Of a DNA stretch of 64,000 bases, positions 33,950-43,979 are shown in pieces. The DNA is from JBBQXY01 sp051004815 (GTDB taxonomy: Bacteria > Chloroflexota > Ktedonobacteria > Ktedonobacterales > Ktedonobacteraceae): contig JBPCJY010000041.1 in assembly GCA_051004815.1 (NCBI GenBank), positions 30,875 through 94,874 on the forward strand. Direction: 5' to 3'. The notes beneath the pieces are model-generated. The model saw only the letters and a program-made list of their open reading frames with translations. It searched no databases and was not told where the DNA came from. Position 1 is the stretch's first letter. Each line of letters begins with the position of its first letter. The position numbers and the translations under genes were made by a program.

Positions 33950-35710
33950 ATGACACTTGAACAGTATTGGACTGTACTTATAAAACACTGGAAGCTCATA
34001 GTAATCTGCTGCCTACTTGTAGGGCTTGGAACATTCGCTGGCAGCAAACTTACGAAACCGCTCTACCAGTCATCTGTGCTGGTTCAGGTCGTTATTCGCT
34101 CCAGCAATAATAATCAGGCAGATTACAATAATTTGATGGCAAGTGATCAGCTTGTGCAGACGGAGGCGACGTTGGCTATAAGCGACCCCATCCTTCGCGA
34201 GGTTGCATCTCATTTTCCAGGTGTAACGGCGAGCCAGCTTACGAAGGAGGTTTCGACTGCGCCCCGATCCAATACTCAACTTTTTGAGATCGATGTCGTT
34301 GATCAGAACAATTTTCAGGCAGCGAGCCTCGCAAACGATATTGCGACGACGCTAATCAAACAGCAATTACAGGTAATACAGCAGAATAATGCGCTGGCTC
34401 AGCAGCAGCTACAGCAGAACATTGATTTAACCAGCCAGCAAATTGACACTATCACAACGAAAATTTCAACTCTACAGGTAAAGGGGAAAAACCAGGGGCA
34501 GATAGCTCTTTTACAGGCGCAGGTGAGCGGATTACAGCAGCACTACAGTCAGTGGCAATCCGCCTTAGCGCAACTTGAGTTGACACAGGCCCAAAGTGGG
34601 AATCCCTTACAAGTGGTTCAACCTGCGCAGCCTGCTACCAGCTCGACGCAGCCGAGCACCTTGCTTACTACAGGTGGAGGCCTTCTGGTGGGCTTGTTAC
34701 TGGGAGTGTTGCTAGCATTGCTGTACGAGCGATTAGATACGCGTGTGCGTACCCAGGAAGAAATCACGCAATTATTAGGATGGTCAGTGCTGTCTACCAT
34801 CTGGCGTGCTAGATATTTGTCGCCGCAAGACATCATCAATCCGACAGGAACCAATGTAGAAGCCTTTCGTATCTTGCGTACAAGTATTGGTTTCGCGAGC
34901 ATAGATAAACCAGTACGCTCCCTGCTTGTTACCAGTGCTCTCCCTGGCGAAGGTAAAAGCTCAATTGCAGCCAATCTAGCTATTTTTATGGCTAAAACTG
35001 GGAAGACTACACTGCTCATCGATGCAGATTTGCGCCGGCCAACTCAGCATATCCTTTTTAATCTATCGCCTGCTAAAGCGGGGCTGAGCAATGCCGTCCT
35101 GGCGTTTAGTATGTCGAGTGTCCCTAATACGCCTGGTATGTCGGGTGTTCCTAATACACTGTCTCTCTATCAGCATAGTGGTCACGCTTCGATCATACAA
35201 AGGCCAGATGTATCAACTCCAACCAGCCAGTCACTCGAACCTTTTGTCCATTCGGTGGGTATTCCGAATCTGTGGGTTATGCCCTCTGGGCCGCTGCCGC
35301 CGAATCCTTCGGAGTTTCTTGAATCGAAAGTGATGCAACGCTTTCTTCCGGTAATTGCGAATTGCGGAATTGAGGTCGTGATCTTTGATACTGCTCCCCT
35401 ACTAGGTTTGTCTGATACGAGTATTCTGGCCTCTAAGGTTGATGGTGCGCTCGTCGTCGTTGATACGGTGCAATCCACAAAAGGGAAACTCAAGCAGATG
35501 AAAGCGGTGCTAGTTCAAACCAATGTCCATGTGCTTGGCTGTGTGGCCAATAAGCTCAAACACAAACGCAATGATAGTGCTTATTACTATGACCGACACC
35601 CACAAGATCAAGCTAGCGGCATCAAGTCTACAAGAAATGGACATGCGCCAGCTATTCCTGTCACTCCGGTGTTAGCTGAATCTCATGACCAGAGGTTCCG
35701 TTCAAACTAG
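33950..35710 (+). CDS. Polysaccharide co-polymerase/BY-kinase (Wzz plus CpsD-like tyrosine autokinase)
   Basis: A 586-residue single-chain bacterial tyrosine kinase that controls chain length and export. The Wzz part has helices near residues 15-33 and 228-250 with a periplasmic Gln-rich coiled coil between. The kinase has Walker A ALPGEGKSSIAANL, Walker A' LLIDADLRRP and Walker B VVIFDTAPLLGLSD, and a short C-terminal tyrosine cluster SAYYYDRHP. An insert of about 60 residues between Walker A' and B contains a 9-residue duplication (MSSVPNTPG/MSGVPNTLS). GAGGAGGGG precedes the ATG at 33950. Confidence 0.92.
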   Translation: MTLEQYWTVLIKHWKLIVICCLLVGLGTFAGSKLTKPLYQSSVLVQVVIRSSNNNQADYNNLMASDQLVQTEATLAISDPILREVASHFPGVTASQLTKEVSTAPRSNTQLFEIDVVDQNNFQAASLANDIATTLIKQQLQVIQQNNALAQQQLQQNIDLTSQQIDTITTKISTLQVKGKNQGQIALLQAQVSGLQQHYSQWQSALAQLELTQAQSGNPLQVVQPAQPATSSTQPSTLLTTGGGLLVGLLLGVLLALLYERLDTRVRTQEEITQLLGWSVLSTIWRARYLSPQDIINPTGTNVEAFRILRTSIGFASIDKPVRSLLVTSALPGEGKSSIAANLAIFMAKTGKTTLLIDADLRRPTQHILFNLSPAKAGLSNAVLAFSMSSVPNTPGMSGVPNTLSLYQHSGHASIIQRPDVSTPTSQSLEPFVHSVGIPNLWVMPSGPLPPNPSEFLESKVMQRFLPVIANCGIEVVIFDTAPLLGLSDTSILASKVDGALVVVDTVQSTKGKLKQMKAVLVQTNVHVLGCVANKLKHKRNDSAYYYDRHPQDQASGIKSTRNGHAPAIPVTPVLAESHDQRFRSN

Positions 35711-35738
35711 CATGTTGCCGTAACAGGAAAGGTGAAGC

Positions 35739-37745
35739 ATGGACATCATAAAGCCAATGAATATAGAAGATAGGCAAACAGTACCGCTAAAAGCTTGGCG
35801 CAAAGTGCGTAGGCCCAAAAAACACCCTCTACTTATTGGAGGTCTGCTAGTGTTATTCTTAAGCGGTTCAATTTCGACTGTGGTTGGCTACCAGGCATAC
35901 CACACATACCATACCGATCTCTTGCTTGCACAAACGGAAATGCAGCATCTGCGCACAGCGATGACCCTGCTGAAATCCTTGCAGACGCAGCCATTTACCT
36001 CACAGAGCATAGAACGTGCGCAACAAGAGTTTGCTGGTGCCTTGAGCGATGCACAAGCGATTGAATCAGATTTGGCACACTATGCCGGCATTGCAGGTCT
36101 CGTCCCCATTTACGGGCCGCGCCTGGAAGCTGCTATCCACCTGTCCGTACTCGCTGTTGATGTCTCGCAGGCCGGCATTAGCGGTTGCAAGATACTGGAA
36201 ATGGTGCTCACTCGTTTGGGCAGTCCTTTGAATGCCTCAACTCCTGAACTGACAAGTGCTGATTTCACTACGCTTTCCCAGGAATATCAAATGGTGAAGT
36301 CTTCGTTAAACGCGACCATGAATGAAGCTATGCTCGTGAAGCCGAGTGATGTGTCCTTTGACTCTCATCTGGCAATGCTGTTGCAGGAGTTTCAGGCAAA
36401 CATTCCCACGATCCGCGCCGTGCTGACCGAGGCGGACCAGTTGCTTCCGGTACTGCCTACCTTGCTTGGTATCGCTACACCTTCACACTATCTGCTAGAA
36501 ATCCTGGATTCGACGGAACTACGTCCAGGCGGTGGATTCATCGGGAACTATGGCATTGCAACGCTTGCCGGAGGACGCTTAACGTCCGCACATATCACGG
36601 ATGTTGTTTTACTTGATGGGCCGTTTAGTCTTGCAGGCCATACAATTCCCTATCCTCCCGCCTATAGCTGGTTTGGCCACTATCTCGCACCAGGGAGTTG
36701 GAGCCTACGTGACTCCAATCTCGATGCGGATTTCCCGACGGACGCCCGCAATGGTGAGGTGAACTTCGAGCGCGAAGGCGGCAATGTTCCCTTACAGGGG
36801 GTGATCGCCATCACGCCTTCCTTCATTGAAAACATGCTGACCATTACTGGGCCAATCAGTGTACCGGAATATCATGAGACGGTGACGGCGCAGAACCTGG
36901 TCAGTCTTATTCACTTTTACCAGTTAGGGGGAGCAAAGGCAGGAGAAGGAAGCAGTCTTATCGCCGCGTCTGGTGGGCATTCGTCGCAACGGAAACGCTT
37001 CACGGAACTGTTGTCAGAGCATCTACTGGCGCGGGTGCAACAGCTTCCAGCCGGGACGGTGGCGAAATTCTTGCAGCTAGCAGTCAGTTCGTTACACACA
37101 AAGGACATTCAGCTTTATTTCAACCCCAGCAACGCGGAGAATGTGCTGCAACTCCTTCATCTCGACGGGACGATCCAGTCACTGCCAGGGGACCACCTCT
37201 TTCTTGTGGATGCTAATGTCGCGGCCAATAAAGCTAACAGTTTCATCGTCAATTCAGTGCATGACCAGATAACTATCGACGAACTCGGAAATGCTGTTCA
37301 CCGCACCACCGTCACCTCTGCCTGGACGCTGGCAGGTGAGAATTATGGTGCTAATCTTTATCGCGATTACATGCGTCTCTATGTGCCGTCAGGCAGCACA
37401 TTATCTCAGCAGAGCGGTTGGCAGTCGCTTGGTACAAGTACCGGTTTTGGCTCCCAGGTATGGACAGGCTACTTCACCCTGGTCTATGGGCAGACACGCA
37501 CCATCACCCTGCTCTGGACCAGTTATGGTGTGGCTAAGAAAGACGCTAATGGCTGGCATTATCAGTATGTACTGCAACGACAGGCAGGTACACAGCGGAT
37601 ACTGGATTTGCAGGTGATGCTTCCATCGTGCGCGATTGTCATCAATAAGTGGGGAGGGCTGCTATCTAAAGATAAACAGGAAGAAACCTTCAACCAGCCC
37701 TTTACCCAGGATTTGAGCATAGGCATTGATTACTCGTGTAAGTAA
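35739..37745 (+). CDS. DUF4012-domain membrane-anchored protein
   Basis: A 668-residue protein with one N-terminal helix (LLIGGLLVLFLSGSISTVVG, about 31-50) and a large outside domain of the DUF4012 family, seen here as LEILDSTELRPGGGFIGNYG and the ITPSFIENMLTITGPI region. The family is common in Gram-positive-like and Chloroflexota polysaccharide loci and shares a fold with LytR-type proteins, but no enzymatic role is established. It sits between the tyrosine kinase and phosphatase genes. A part in attaching or displaying the polymer at the surface is inference. Confidence 0.87.
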   Translation: MDIIKPMNIEDRQTVPLKAWRKVRRPKKHPLLIGGLLVLFLSGSISTVVGYQAYHTYHTDLLLAQTEMQHLRTAMTLLKSLQTQPFTSQSIERAQQEFAGALSDAQAIESDLAHYAGIAGLVPIYGPRLEAAIHLSVLAVDVSQAGISGCKILEMVLTRLGSPLNASTPELTSADFTTLSQEYQMVKSSLNATMNEAMLVKPSDVSFDSHLAMLLQEFQANIPTIRAVLTEADQLLPVLPTLLGIATPSHYLLEILDSTELRPGGGFIGNYGIATLAGGRLTSAHITDVVLLDGPFSLAGHTIPYPPAYSWFGHYLAPGSWSLRDSNLDADFPTDARNGEVNFEREGGNVPLQGVIAITPSFIENMLTITGPISVPEYHETVTAQNLVSLIHFYQLGGAKAGEGSSLIAASGGHSSQRKRFTELLSEHLLARVQQLPAGTVAKFLQLAVSSLHTKDIQLYFNPSNAENVLQLLHLDGTIQSLPGDHLFLVDANVAANKANSFIVNSVHDQITIDELGNAVHRTTVTSAWTLAGENYGANLYRDYMRLYVPSGSTLSQQSGWQSLGTSTGFGSQVWTGYFTLVYGQTRTITLLWTSYGVAKKDANGWHYQYVLQRQAGTQRILDLQVMLPSCAIVINKWGGLLSKDKQEETFNQPFTQDLSIGIDYSCK

Positions 37746-37796
37746 GTCTCTGAGTGCAAAGGGCTAGAAATTCTTGTTTACAAAGGAAACGGTAGC

Positions 37797-38519
37797 ATGA
37801 TTGATACGCACCTGCATATCTTGCCCGGCATTGATGATGGGCCTGAGACAATGGAAGAATCGGTGGCTCTGGCCAGTGTATTGGTGCAGGAGGGTATTCA
37901 TGCTGCTATTGCTACGCCTCACTATAATGATCAGTTCCTCCAACGTTCGGCAGCGGAGGTTAAAGAACGAGTGAATGAATTGCAACAAGTGCTTGATCGT
38001 CAAGGCATTCTGCTGCGCCTCTTTGCCGGTCATGAGGCACTGATCAAACCTGGCTTGATCGACGATATTCTAGCCGGAAGGGTGGCGACCCTCAATGGAA
38101 GTCGTTATCTTCTACTCGAACTATGGAACAGTAGCTGGCTTCCTGCTACAGAGCGAGTGATTTTCGAACTGCGGTCCTCCGGTATTATACCTATACTGGC
38201 CCATCCAGAACGGTATCGCGTTTTCCAGAAGGAATTGGATCTACTCGAGTCGTTGCTGCGACAGGGTGTATTAGTACAGATTACGGCGAGTAGCTTGTTA
38301 GGGATGCAAGGCCGAACGGCACAGTGCACTGCTGAAAAGCTGCTCAAGCGAGGGCTGGTGCATTTCATCGCCTCGGATGCCCATGGCCTGCACAGTCGTC
38401 CACCCGCTATCGCCCAGAGCCTTAGCCAGGTTGCAAAATTGATTGGGCAGGTGAAAACGCAGCAACTTACCGAGAGCTGGCCGATGATGATTATCAATAA
38501 TGTGCCATATGGTGTGTAA
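37797..38519 (+). CDS. CpsB/CapC-type PHP-family tyrosine phosphatase
   Basis: A 240-residue metal-dependent phosphatase of the PHP superfamily that removes phosphate from the BY-kinase tyrosine cluster. Metal ligands include DTHLHILPGIDDG (His5, His7), His in ATPHYND (about 42), His in LAHPERYR and SDAHGLHSR near the C-terminus. AAAGGAAA precedes the ATG. Kinase and phosphatase flank the DUF4012 gene, so the phosphorylation cycle is encoded within the locus. Confidence 0.92.
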   Translation: MIDTHLHILPGIDDGPETMEESVALASVLVQEGIHAAIATPHYNDQFLQRSAAEVKERVNELQQVLDRQGILLRLFAGHEALIKPGLIDDILAGRVATLNGSRYLLLELWNSSWLPATERVIFELRSSGIIPILAHPERYRVFQKELDLLESLLRQGVLVQITASSLLGMQGRTAQCTAEKLLKRGLVHFIASDAHGLHSRPPAIAQSLSQVAKLIGQVKTQQLTESWPMMIINNVPYGV

Positions 38520-38560
38520 AAAAATATGATTGATATTGTGGAAAAAAGAGTACAAACATT

Positions 38561-40006
38561 ATGAAAAACGTAATCCAAGTACCTCGATGGTGGGAGACCA
38601 TAAGAGAACGGGTTTCTCCTCTATTGATTTGCTTGTTCCTGCTATTACCAGCCGCGCTTTTTCTAGGCGTGGCCATTGGTACGTCTAGCCATGTCCAGGT
38701 ATATAGCGTTATCGCCGCTGGTGCCTTAGCGATGGCGCTCATTGTGCTGCTCAGGCTGGATGAACTGGTGGTAGTGCTCATCCTTGCCGTTCACCTATAC
38801 GTAGATTGGTTTCTTGGGCTGCACCTCATTGGCATCATTATGGCCCTGCTGTTGCTCTTTGTTTACTATTTCGCTCGCTCCGACGAGCACCCATGGGTTG
38901 AGCCGCGCTTACTCTGGCTCTGGGCTTTGTTCCTCGTCCTGACCATTTACCCAGCAATTTATGGTGGTCAACTCAGGCTCTTCGATCTGGCGACATTTTA
39001 TCCGAGTAACATCCTGGGTGCGTTTTTGATGTTCTGGCTAGGAACTATAATTGTTCGAGATAGTGTTAGCTTGCGCAAACTTCTCAAAATTCTTGCTGTA
39101 CTGGGTACGCTGCTTGCCGTACATACTATCATTCAGGCAACAACCGGCATATTTTTATTCGGTTCGCAGCGCGTCAATGATCTTCTTTCACAAGTCGGGA
39201 ACTATCAACTGACAAACAGCACTGCCACTCGTGCTGTTTCATTTCTGATTGATCCCAATTGGAATGGCACTTTGCTCGCAATGCTGGCTTTTCTTCCGCT
39301 TGGACTCTTTTTTGAGAGTTCATCGCTCCTGGGAAAAGCACTCTATCTCTTTGAAACCATCCTCATACTCATGGCACTGGTCTTTACCTACAGCAATAGT
39401 GGATGGGTAGGTGCTATTGCAGGCATTATCATTTTCATGCTGTTTGTAGGCAGTAAACGCTCTAGTTTACTTGTCCTCTCTTTCATCCTTCTGAGTGCGG
39501 TAATACTTATCGTCTTCTTTCCCAATGAAATGAGTATTCAGTTGCAGCACGCATCAAATCCACAGGAAGTGATACAGCGTGTTGGCGCATGGCAGACTGC
39601 TTTGCAAACAATTCGCGCATTCCCTCTGACGGGAATAGGTTTAGGTTATCAAGCTTATGAGCTACGTACTCAACCGTATAGTGCCTTAGAACAGGGAATT
39701 TTTTCTCAACCTCATGACTCCTATCTGGAATGGGCGACCATGGCCGGTATCCCCGTTCTTCTCGTATTTGTTGCCCTGGTGTTATGTGCGCTATGGCTGG
39801 CTTTACGCACCTGGGCCAGGGCCGACACACGCTCTCGCGCATTAATTGGTTGTGGAATAGCCGCCATTGTGTCATTAAGCATGAGTAGCATCACTATTGA
39901 TGGCTGGACACATCCCGTCATCGCGGAGGTTGGTTGGTTAGTTCTTGGCGCAATTACGTCTCCTTTGCTTATACACAGCTTCAGTGTGAAGCGGCCTGAC
40001 GAATAA
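38561..40006 (+). CDS. O-antigen ligase/polymerase family membrane protein (Wzy/WaaL-like)
   Basis: A 481-residue protein with about 12 hydrophobic helices and a large outside loop. The Wzy_C signature includes FPLTGIGLGYQAYE followed by HDSYLEWATMAGIPVLL, with the histidine and arginine residues typical of the ligase/polymerase superfamily. In a Wzx/Wzy-type locus it would polymerise repeat units on the outer face of the membrane. Polymerase versus ligase cannot be separated by sequence. Ribosome site weak. Confidence 0.87.
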   Translation: MKNVIQVPRWWETIRERVSPLLICLFLLLPAALFLGVAIGTSSHVQVYSVIAAGALAMALIVLLRLDELVVVLILAVHLYVDWFLGLHLIGIIMALLLLFVYYFARSDEHPWVEPRLLWLWALFLVLTIYPAIYGGQLRLFDLATFYPSNILGAFLMFWLGTIIVRDSVSLRKLLKILAVLGTLLAVHTIIQATTGIFLFGSQRVNDLLSQVGNYQLTNSTATRAVSFLIDPNWNGTLLAMLAFLPLGLFFESSSLLGKALYLFETILILMALVFTYSNSGWVGAIAGIIIFMLFVGSKRSSLLVLSFILLSAVILIVFFPNEMSIQLQHASNPQEVIQRVGAWQTALQTIRAFPLTGIGLGYQAYELRTQPYSALEQGIFSQPHDSYLEWATMAGIPVLLVFVALVLCALWLALRTWARADTRSRALIGCGIAAIVSLSMSSITIDGWTHPVIAEVGWLVLGAITSPLLIHSFSVKRPDE

Positions 40007-40034
40007 TATTAATGATAGGATTGGAGTAATTTCT

Positions 40035-42287
40035 ATGAGTATAGAGTGTGATAGTCCAGCAAACGGAGTAGTGGATACGGAAGGCATTGCTAACTTGTCG
40101 GCATATCCTATTGCTATGTCGATGTACCTTACCTTGCCTTACTGCACCTTTGATACAGCAGGAATACCCTATTATACGAATGCATATGGCTATCATCCTA
40201 CAACAATCGCACGCTATGCTTTGGCTCATTGGAATCTGTATCGCACTACTCTCGATGAGTCTCATCTGCATACATTTTTACAGCAAGCGCAGTGGCTCGT
40301 TGCACATGAAGTAATCATTGATGAAGGCATGAGCGGTTGGCCACTCACATTTTCTCATCCCGATGTCCCTACAAACGGTTCCTGGCTATCTGCTCTTACA
40401 CAGGGATGTGGCATTTCTGTATTAGTTCGAGCCTACAAGCTCACAGAAGATACTACATATCTTGAAGTCGCACATCGTGTAATAGGAACATTTAAGAGAG
40501 ATATTCTTGATGGTGGTGTCAGTACACCAGTGGATGGAGAAGGCATTTTCTTTGAGGAAGTGGCTGTATATCCAGCGGCACACATGCTCAGTGGTTTTAT
40601 GTTTGCTCTCCTGGGACTCTATGATTATGAAGGGCTAACTGCTAATACACAGATTGCAGAGCTTATTCGACATGCTCTTGCTACGATGCATAGGCTCTTA
40701 GATGAGTTTGACCCTGGTTTCTGGCTCCGCGATGACTTACTCAGAAGGCAACTCGCATCTCCTGCCCAACTTTCGTTGCACATCGAGTTACTGAGTACAC
40801 TTGCTACATGCTCTGGTTGTAGCCATTGCGCAACATTGGCTTTGCGTTGGAAAGGGTATCAAAGCAGCACCGTTGCGCGGCTTCGCTACTTCATAGTCAG
40901 CAGCTATACTTTTTCTTGCCAAACAGTGTTGAAACGAGTACGTGCTGTCCTTTTCCCTGCACTGCACTCTTCACAACGTGTACATGTCAGTGTTCCTCTT
41001 CCATCACATCCTTTTACCGGTGGTATCTTGACAGTCTTGGAGGGGGTCTCCCAGGTAACAAAGGATATGTGGGAAATGGAGTACCTGGTACAACGTGTCG
41101 GAGCAGGTGCCGAGAAGTTCATCATACACCGCTTCAGTGCGGCGAAATTGGGACCCTGGTATTTCCCTCTCGTTTGGCTCTACTGTATTGCCGGTTTTCT
41201 AAAGCTTGTCTCACTGCGACTGCATGGAGTTGGCTATCATGTCTTTCTCCCTCAAGACGGTGTCTTCACTTCTGCGTTTGCGGCACTGGCTGGAAAACTG
41301 ATGGGTACACGGGTAGTCTGTATCGACCATAGTACCTTGACATGGGACACGAATCGTCAATATCGTACTGTACGCATAGACTATTTGAAGGTAATGAACT
41401 GGCCCAAAGCATTCCGTCTACTCGTACAGGTTCTTTTTATAGGATATTGGCCTTCGCTCACCTTTCTATCACGCATTTCTGCACGATTTGTCGATCATTT
41501 CCTGATACCAGGGGTTAGTGGAGACGAAATAGGCGAGCGATGTAACCAATTAGGAATTCCTCGCAGTCGCATTACGCGCTTTGCCAGCATGATCGACATA
41601 CATGCTCATAGCCCACTTGATACCTCGTCTCAAACAAGGATGCGAGAGCAAAAAGGCATTGCTACAGAGGCAATCGTGATCGCAATCGTTTGTCGCCTCG
41701 ATCACGAAAAAGGGCTAGACATTGCTGTAGAAAGTATAGAACGAGCACTAGCACCACTCTCTTCGGAACGACGTGCGCGAGTACGTGTCATTATTGCTGG
41801 AAATGGGTCATTGCGTACACAGATTGAAGAAGATATTCGCGAACGCCAGTTGGATATGACCTGCGAAATGTGGGGGGAAATTTCAACGCAAGAAGTTCGC
41901 TCACTATTAGCAATTAGTGACATCTTTCTCTACACGAGTGTGCGTGGTGCTTGTATGGCTATGTCTGTGCTTGAAGCAATGGCTTCTGGCTGTGCAGTGA
42001 TCGCCACGACGGAACCTCTATCCAATACCATTTTGCTGGCCGATGAACGCGGCCTCATTGTGCCTCCAGGTGATGTAGCACAGACCAGTAAAGCTCTTGT
42101 GCGACTTATCAACGATGTAGAGTTATGCCACAAAATGGGGAGCATGGCAAGAACCTATGTTGCGGAACACAATAGCCCGGCTACGTTCAAACGCACCCTC
42201 TTGCGAGCAACCTATTGGTCAGCATTAGATGAGCTTTTGCAATTACGTGCAAAGACTCAAGTTATCGTGACTGAAAGAGGTGTATGA
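40035..42287 (+). CDS. Glucuronyl C5-epimerase-like domain fused to a GT4 glycosyltransferase
   Basis: A 750-residue two-part protein. Residues about 50-260 match the C-terminal catalytic domain of D-glucuronyl C5-epimerase (PF06662): GCGISVLVRAY, FFEEVAVYP, and HMLSGFMFALLGLYDY. Residues about 315-735 are a GT-B glycosyltransferase: VSVPLPSHPFTGG opens the N-half, and the donor half has IVCRLDHEKGLD, VRVIIAGNGSLR and VLEAMASGCAVIATTE. No signal peptide or clear helix precedes the epimerase part. It could couple addition of a uronic acid with its epimerisation, or the first domain could bind sugar only. TTGGAG precedes the ATG. Its C-terminal 200 residues closely resemble the N-terminus of the flippase fusion at 43980. 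Confidence 0.82.
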   Translation: MSIECDSPANGVVDTEGIANLSAYPIAMSMYLTLPYCTFDTAGIPYYTNAYGYHPTTIARYALAHWNLYRTTLDESHLHTFLQQAQWLVAHEVIIDEGMSGWPLTFSHPDVPTNGSWLSALTQGCGISVLVRAYKLTEDTTYLEVAHRVIGTFKRDILDGGVSTPVDGEGIFFEEVAVYPAAHMLSGFMFALLGLYDYEGLTANTQIAELIRHALATMHRLLDEFDPGFWLRDDLLRRQLASPAQLSLHIELLSTLATCSGCSHCATLALRWKGYQSSTVARLRYFIVSSYTFSCQTVLKRVRAVLFPALHSSQRVHVSVPLPSHPFTGGILTVLEGVSQVTKDMWEMEYLVQRVGAGAEKFIIHRFSAAKLGPWYFPLVWLYCIAGFLKLVSLRLHGVGYHVFLPQDGVFTSAFAALAGKLMGTRVVCIDHSTLTWDTNRQYRTVRIDYLKVMNWPKAFRLLVQVLFIGYWPSLTFLSRISARFVDHFLIPGVSGDEIGERCNQLGIPRSRITRFASMIDIHAHSPLDTSSQTRMREQKGIATEAIVIAIVCRLDHEKGLDIAVESIERALAPLSSERRARVRVIIAGNGSLRTQIEEDIRERQLDMTCEMWGEISTQEVRSLLAISDIFLYTSVRGACMAMSVLEAMASGCAVIATTEPLSNTILLADERGLIVPPGDVAQTSKALVRLINDVELCHKMGSMARTYVAEHNSPATFKRTLLRATYWSALDELLQLRAKTQVIVTERGV

Positions 42288-43222
42288 TGTTTGGACAGAC
42301 CTCGGAACACACGGTACAAACGGCATCAATAACAGAGTACGCCACTTCCCTCAAAAGAAGTGGAGTGCATGTCGTTCCAGGTGAAGCAGGCACTTTTTGG
42401 GTTAGGCATGAGTCCGGTGCCATGGTACGCTTTCCAAAGTTCCATTTAGCACCACCTCCTGTGCAGGATGTCCAGCAGGCTCTATGGCACGGTCGAGCAG
42501 CCGTTGTCAGTTACCTCTTGGAGCCAGATGCATACCATCCTGCCAATGCCTGGCTCTATCTCTGTACTGATCAAACGTACTCGTGGGACAAACTGGCTTC
42601 GAAAGCCCGCAGAGACATACGACGAGGGCTTAGAGAACTGACAATTACACCTCTCACAGCAGAACAATTGCTCGCTCACGGTTTTCCTGCTTTTCACGAT
42701 ACTCGATGTAGAAATGGTTTAAATGATGGCACAATCGAAGAGTTTCGACGTTGGTTTACTGGTCTCGCAAAAATACCAGAGATTGTTTATCTCGGTGCCT
42801 GGAAAGACGACCAGCTAGCAGCATTTGCCGATATAACGGAGGTGGACGACTGGGCAGAGTTTGGATGCTTTTCAATGGATGCCCTGCTACGTTCTAATCC
42901 GAACGATGCTCTGGTCTATACCGTACTCTCTCGTTACCTCATTGAACGAAAATGCCGATTGGTGAGTTATGGCTTGAGCTCAGTTCAAGATGAGAGCAAT
43001 GCGGCAGGATTGCATAGGTTTAAGTTGAAGCTTGGTTTCGAAGCCCATACGGTGCATCGTGCCTTTGTACCTCATCCCCTCATACATCCACTCTTTAATC
43101 GGTTGACGCTGTGGGGAGTGAGTACAATGCTTCGGTTGAAGCCAGGAGGGAGACACCTCAGGAAAGCGCAAGGAGTACTGGCTTCGATGTGCGGAGATAC
43201 CCATCGTGTGGAATTGCGATAA
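42284..43222 (+). CDS. GNAT/FemAB-like acyltransferase
   Basis: A 312-residue protein resembling FemAB/GNAT-fold transferases that put acyl or aminoacyl groups on sugars or peptides. Features are KARRDIRRGLRELTI with the basic patch, the acceptor strand VYLGAWKDDQLAAFADI, then PNDALVYTVLSRYLIER and NAAGLHRFKLKLGFEAHT. The ATG overlaps the previous stop (ATGATG) and AGAGGTGT lies upstream. It is likely to decorate the polysaccharide; the donor is unknown. Assignment rests on overall pattern, not on a diagnostic motif. Confidence 0.68.
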   Translation: MMFGQTSEHTVQTASITEYATSLKRSGVHVVPGEAGTFWVRHESGAMVRFPKFHLAPPPVQDVQQALWHGRAAVVSYLLEPDAYHPANAWLYLCTDQTYSWDKLASKARRDIRRGLRELTITPLTAEQLLAHGFPAFHDTRCRNGLNDGTIEEFRRWFTGLAKIPEIVYLGAWKDDQLAAFADITEVDDWAEFGCFSMDALLRSNPNDALVYTVLSRYLIERKCRLVSYGLSSVQDESNAAGLHRFKLKLGFEAHTVHRAFVPHPLIHPLFNRLTLWGVSTMLRLKPGGRHLRKAQGVLASMCGDTHRVELR

Positions 43223-43255
43223 AAGACTCAGGAGATGAATAAGGAGTAATAGTAT

Positions 43256-43954
43256 ATGAAGAATGCGATAGCGGATTGGGAGCGTATAGGTAGTGATACC
43301 AGTTATGGTCGTTATGCATCAGAAATTGAGAAGAAGACCGTGTTGAAAGCTAATGCTTTCATCAAAAGGCCAACAACTGCCCTGGACATAGGATGTGAAG
43401 GTGGGCGATGGTCAAAGTTACTTGCCGATACAGGTTGGAATCTGATTTGTACGGATATTGACCCAAGCAGTCTGGCTATCTGTCAGAAGAGGATTCCCAC
43501 AGCAACGTGCAAGCTTGTTGGACCGGCAGACTCAACACTTCCTTGTGCTACGGAAAGCATTAAATTGGCCCTATGTGTTGGAGTACCACAAGTAATTGGT
43601 GCTGAGTGGTTTATTGATGAAGCCTTTCGCGTGTTGCAAAAGGGAGGATTGATCGCTGGCGTATTCTGGAATCGTTCCTCCTGGCGAGGACTGCTCTACC
43701 ATTCCGTTCCTGCTTTACGAGTAAAAGGGAGTGGTCAATGGTATTGGTTTCCCCAGTCATATGCTGTATGGAAGGAACACCTATGTGCCAGAGGATTTAC
43801 TATGGTGAATGAAGAGGGATATGGCTGGCCTCCGTTTCGGCGCAACAGCGATTCGCCTATCGTCCCAATTGCTACTCACATAGAACATCATTTGGGATTA
43901 CGCAAGCTCGCTCGCTTCAGTCCTTTGGTAATTTTCATAGCTCAAAAAGTGTAA
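43256..43954 (+). CDS. Class I SAM-dependent methyltransferase
   Basis: A 232-residue methyltransferase with motif I ALDIGCEGGRWSKLLA (about residues 39-54), the acidic ribose contact CTDIDPSS (about 61-68) and post-motif IKLALCVGVPQVI. It resembles ubiE-type small-molecule methylases. AAGGAG lies 9 bases before the ATG. In this locus it probably methylates a sugar hydroxyl or amine; the substrate is not determined. Confidence 0.85.
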   Translation: MKNAIADWERIGSDTSYGRYASEIEKKTVLKANAFIKRPTTALDIGCEGGRWSKLLADTGWNLICTDIDPSSLAICQKRIPTATCKLVGPADSTLPCATESIKLALCVGVPQVIGAEWFIDEAFRVLQKGGLIAGVFWNRSSWRGLLYHSVPALRVKGSGQWYWFPQSYAVWKEHLCARGFTMVNEEGYGWPPFRRNSDSPIVPIATHIEHHLGLRKLARFSPLVIFIAQKV

Positions 43955-43979
43955 TACCCCTTTCTAATGAAAGCAGAAC

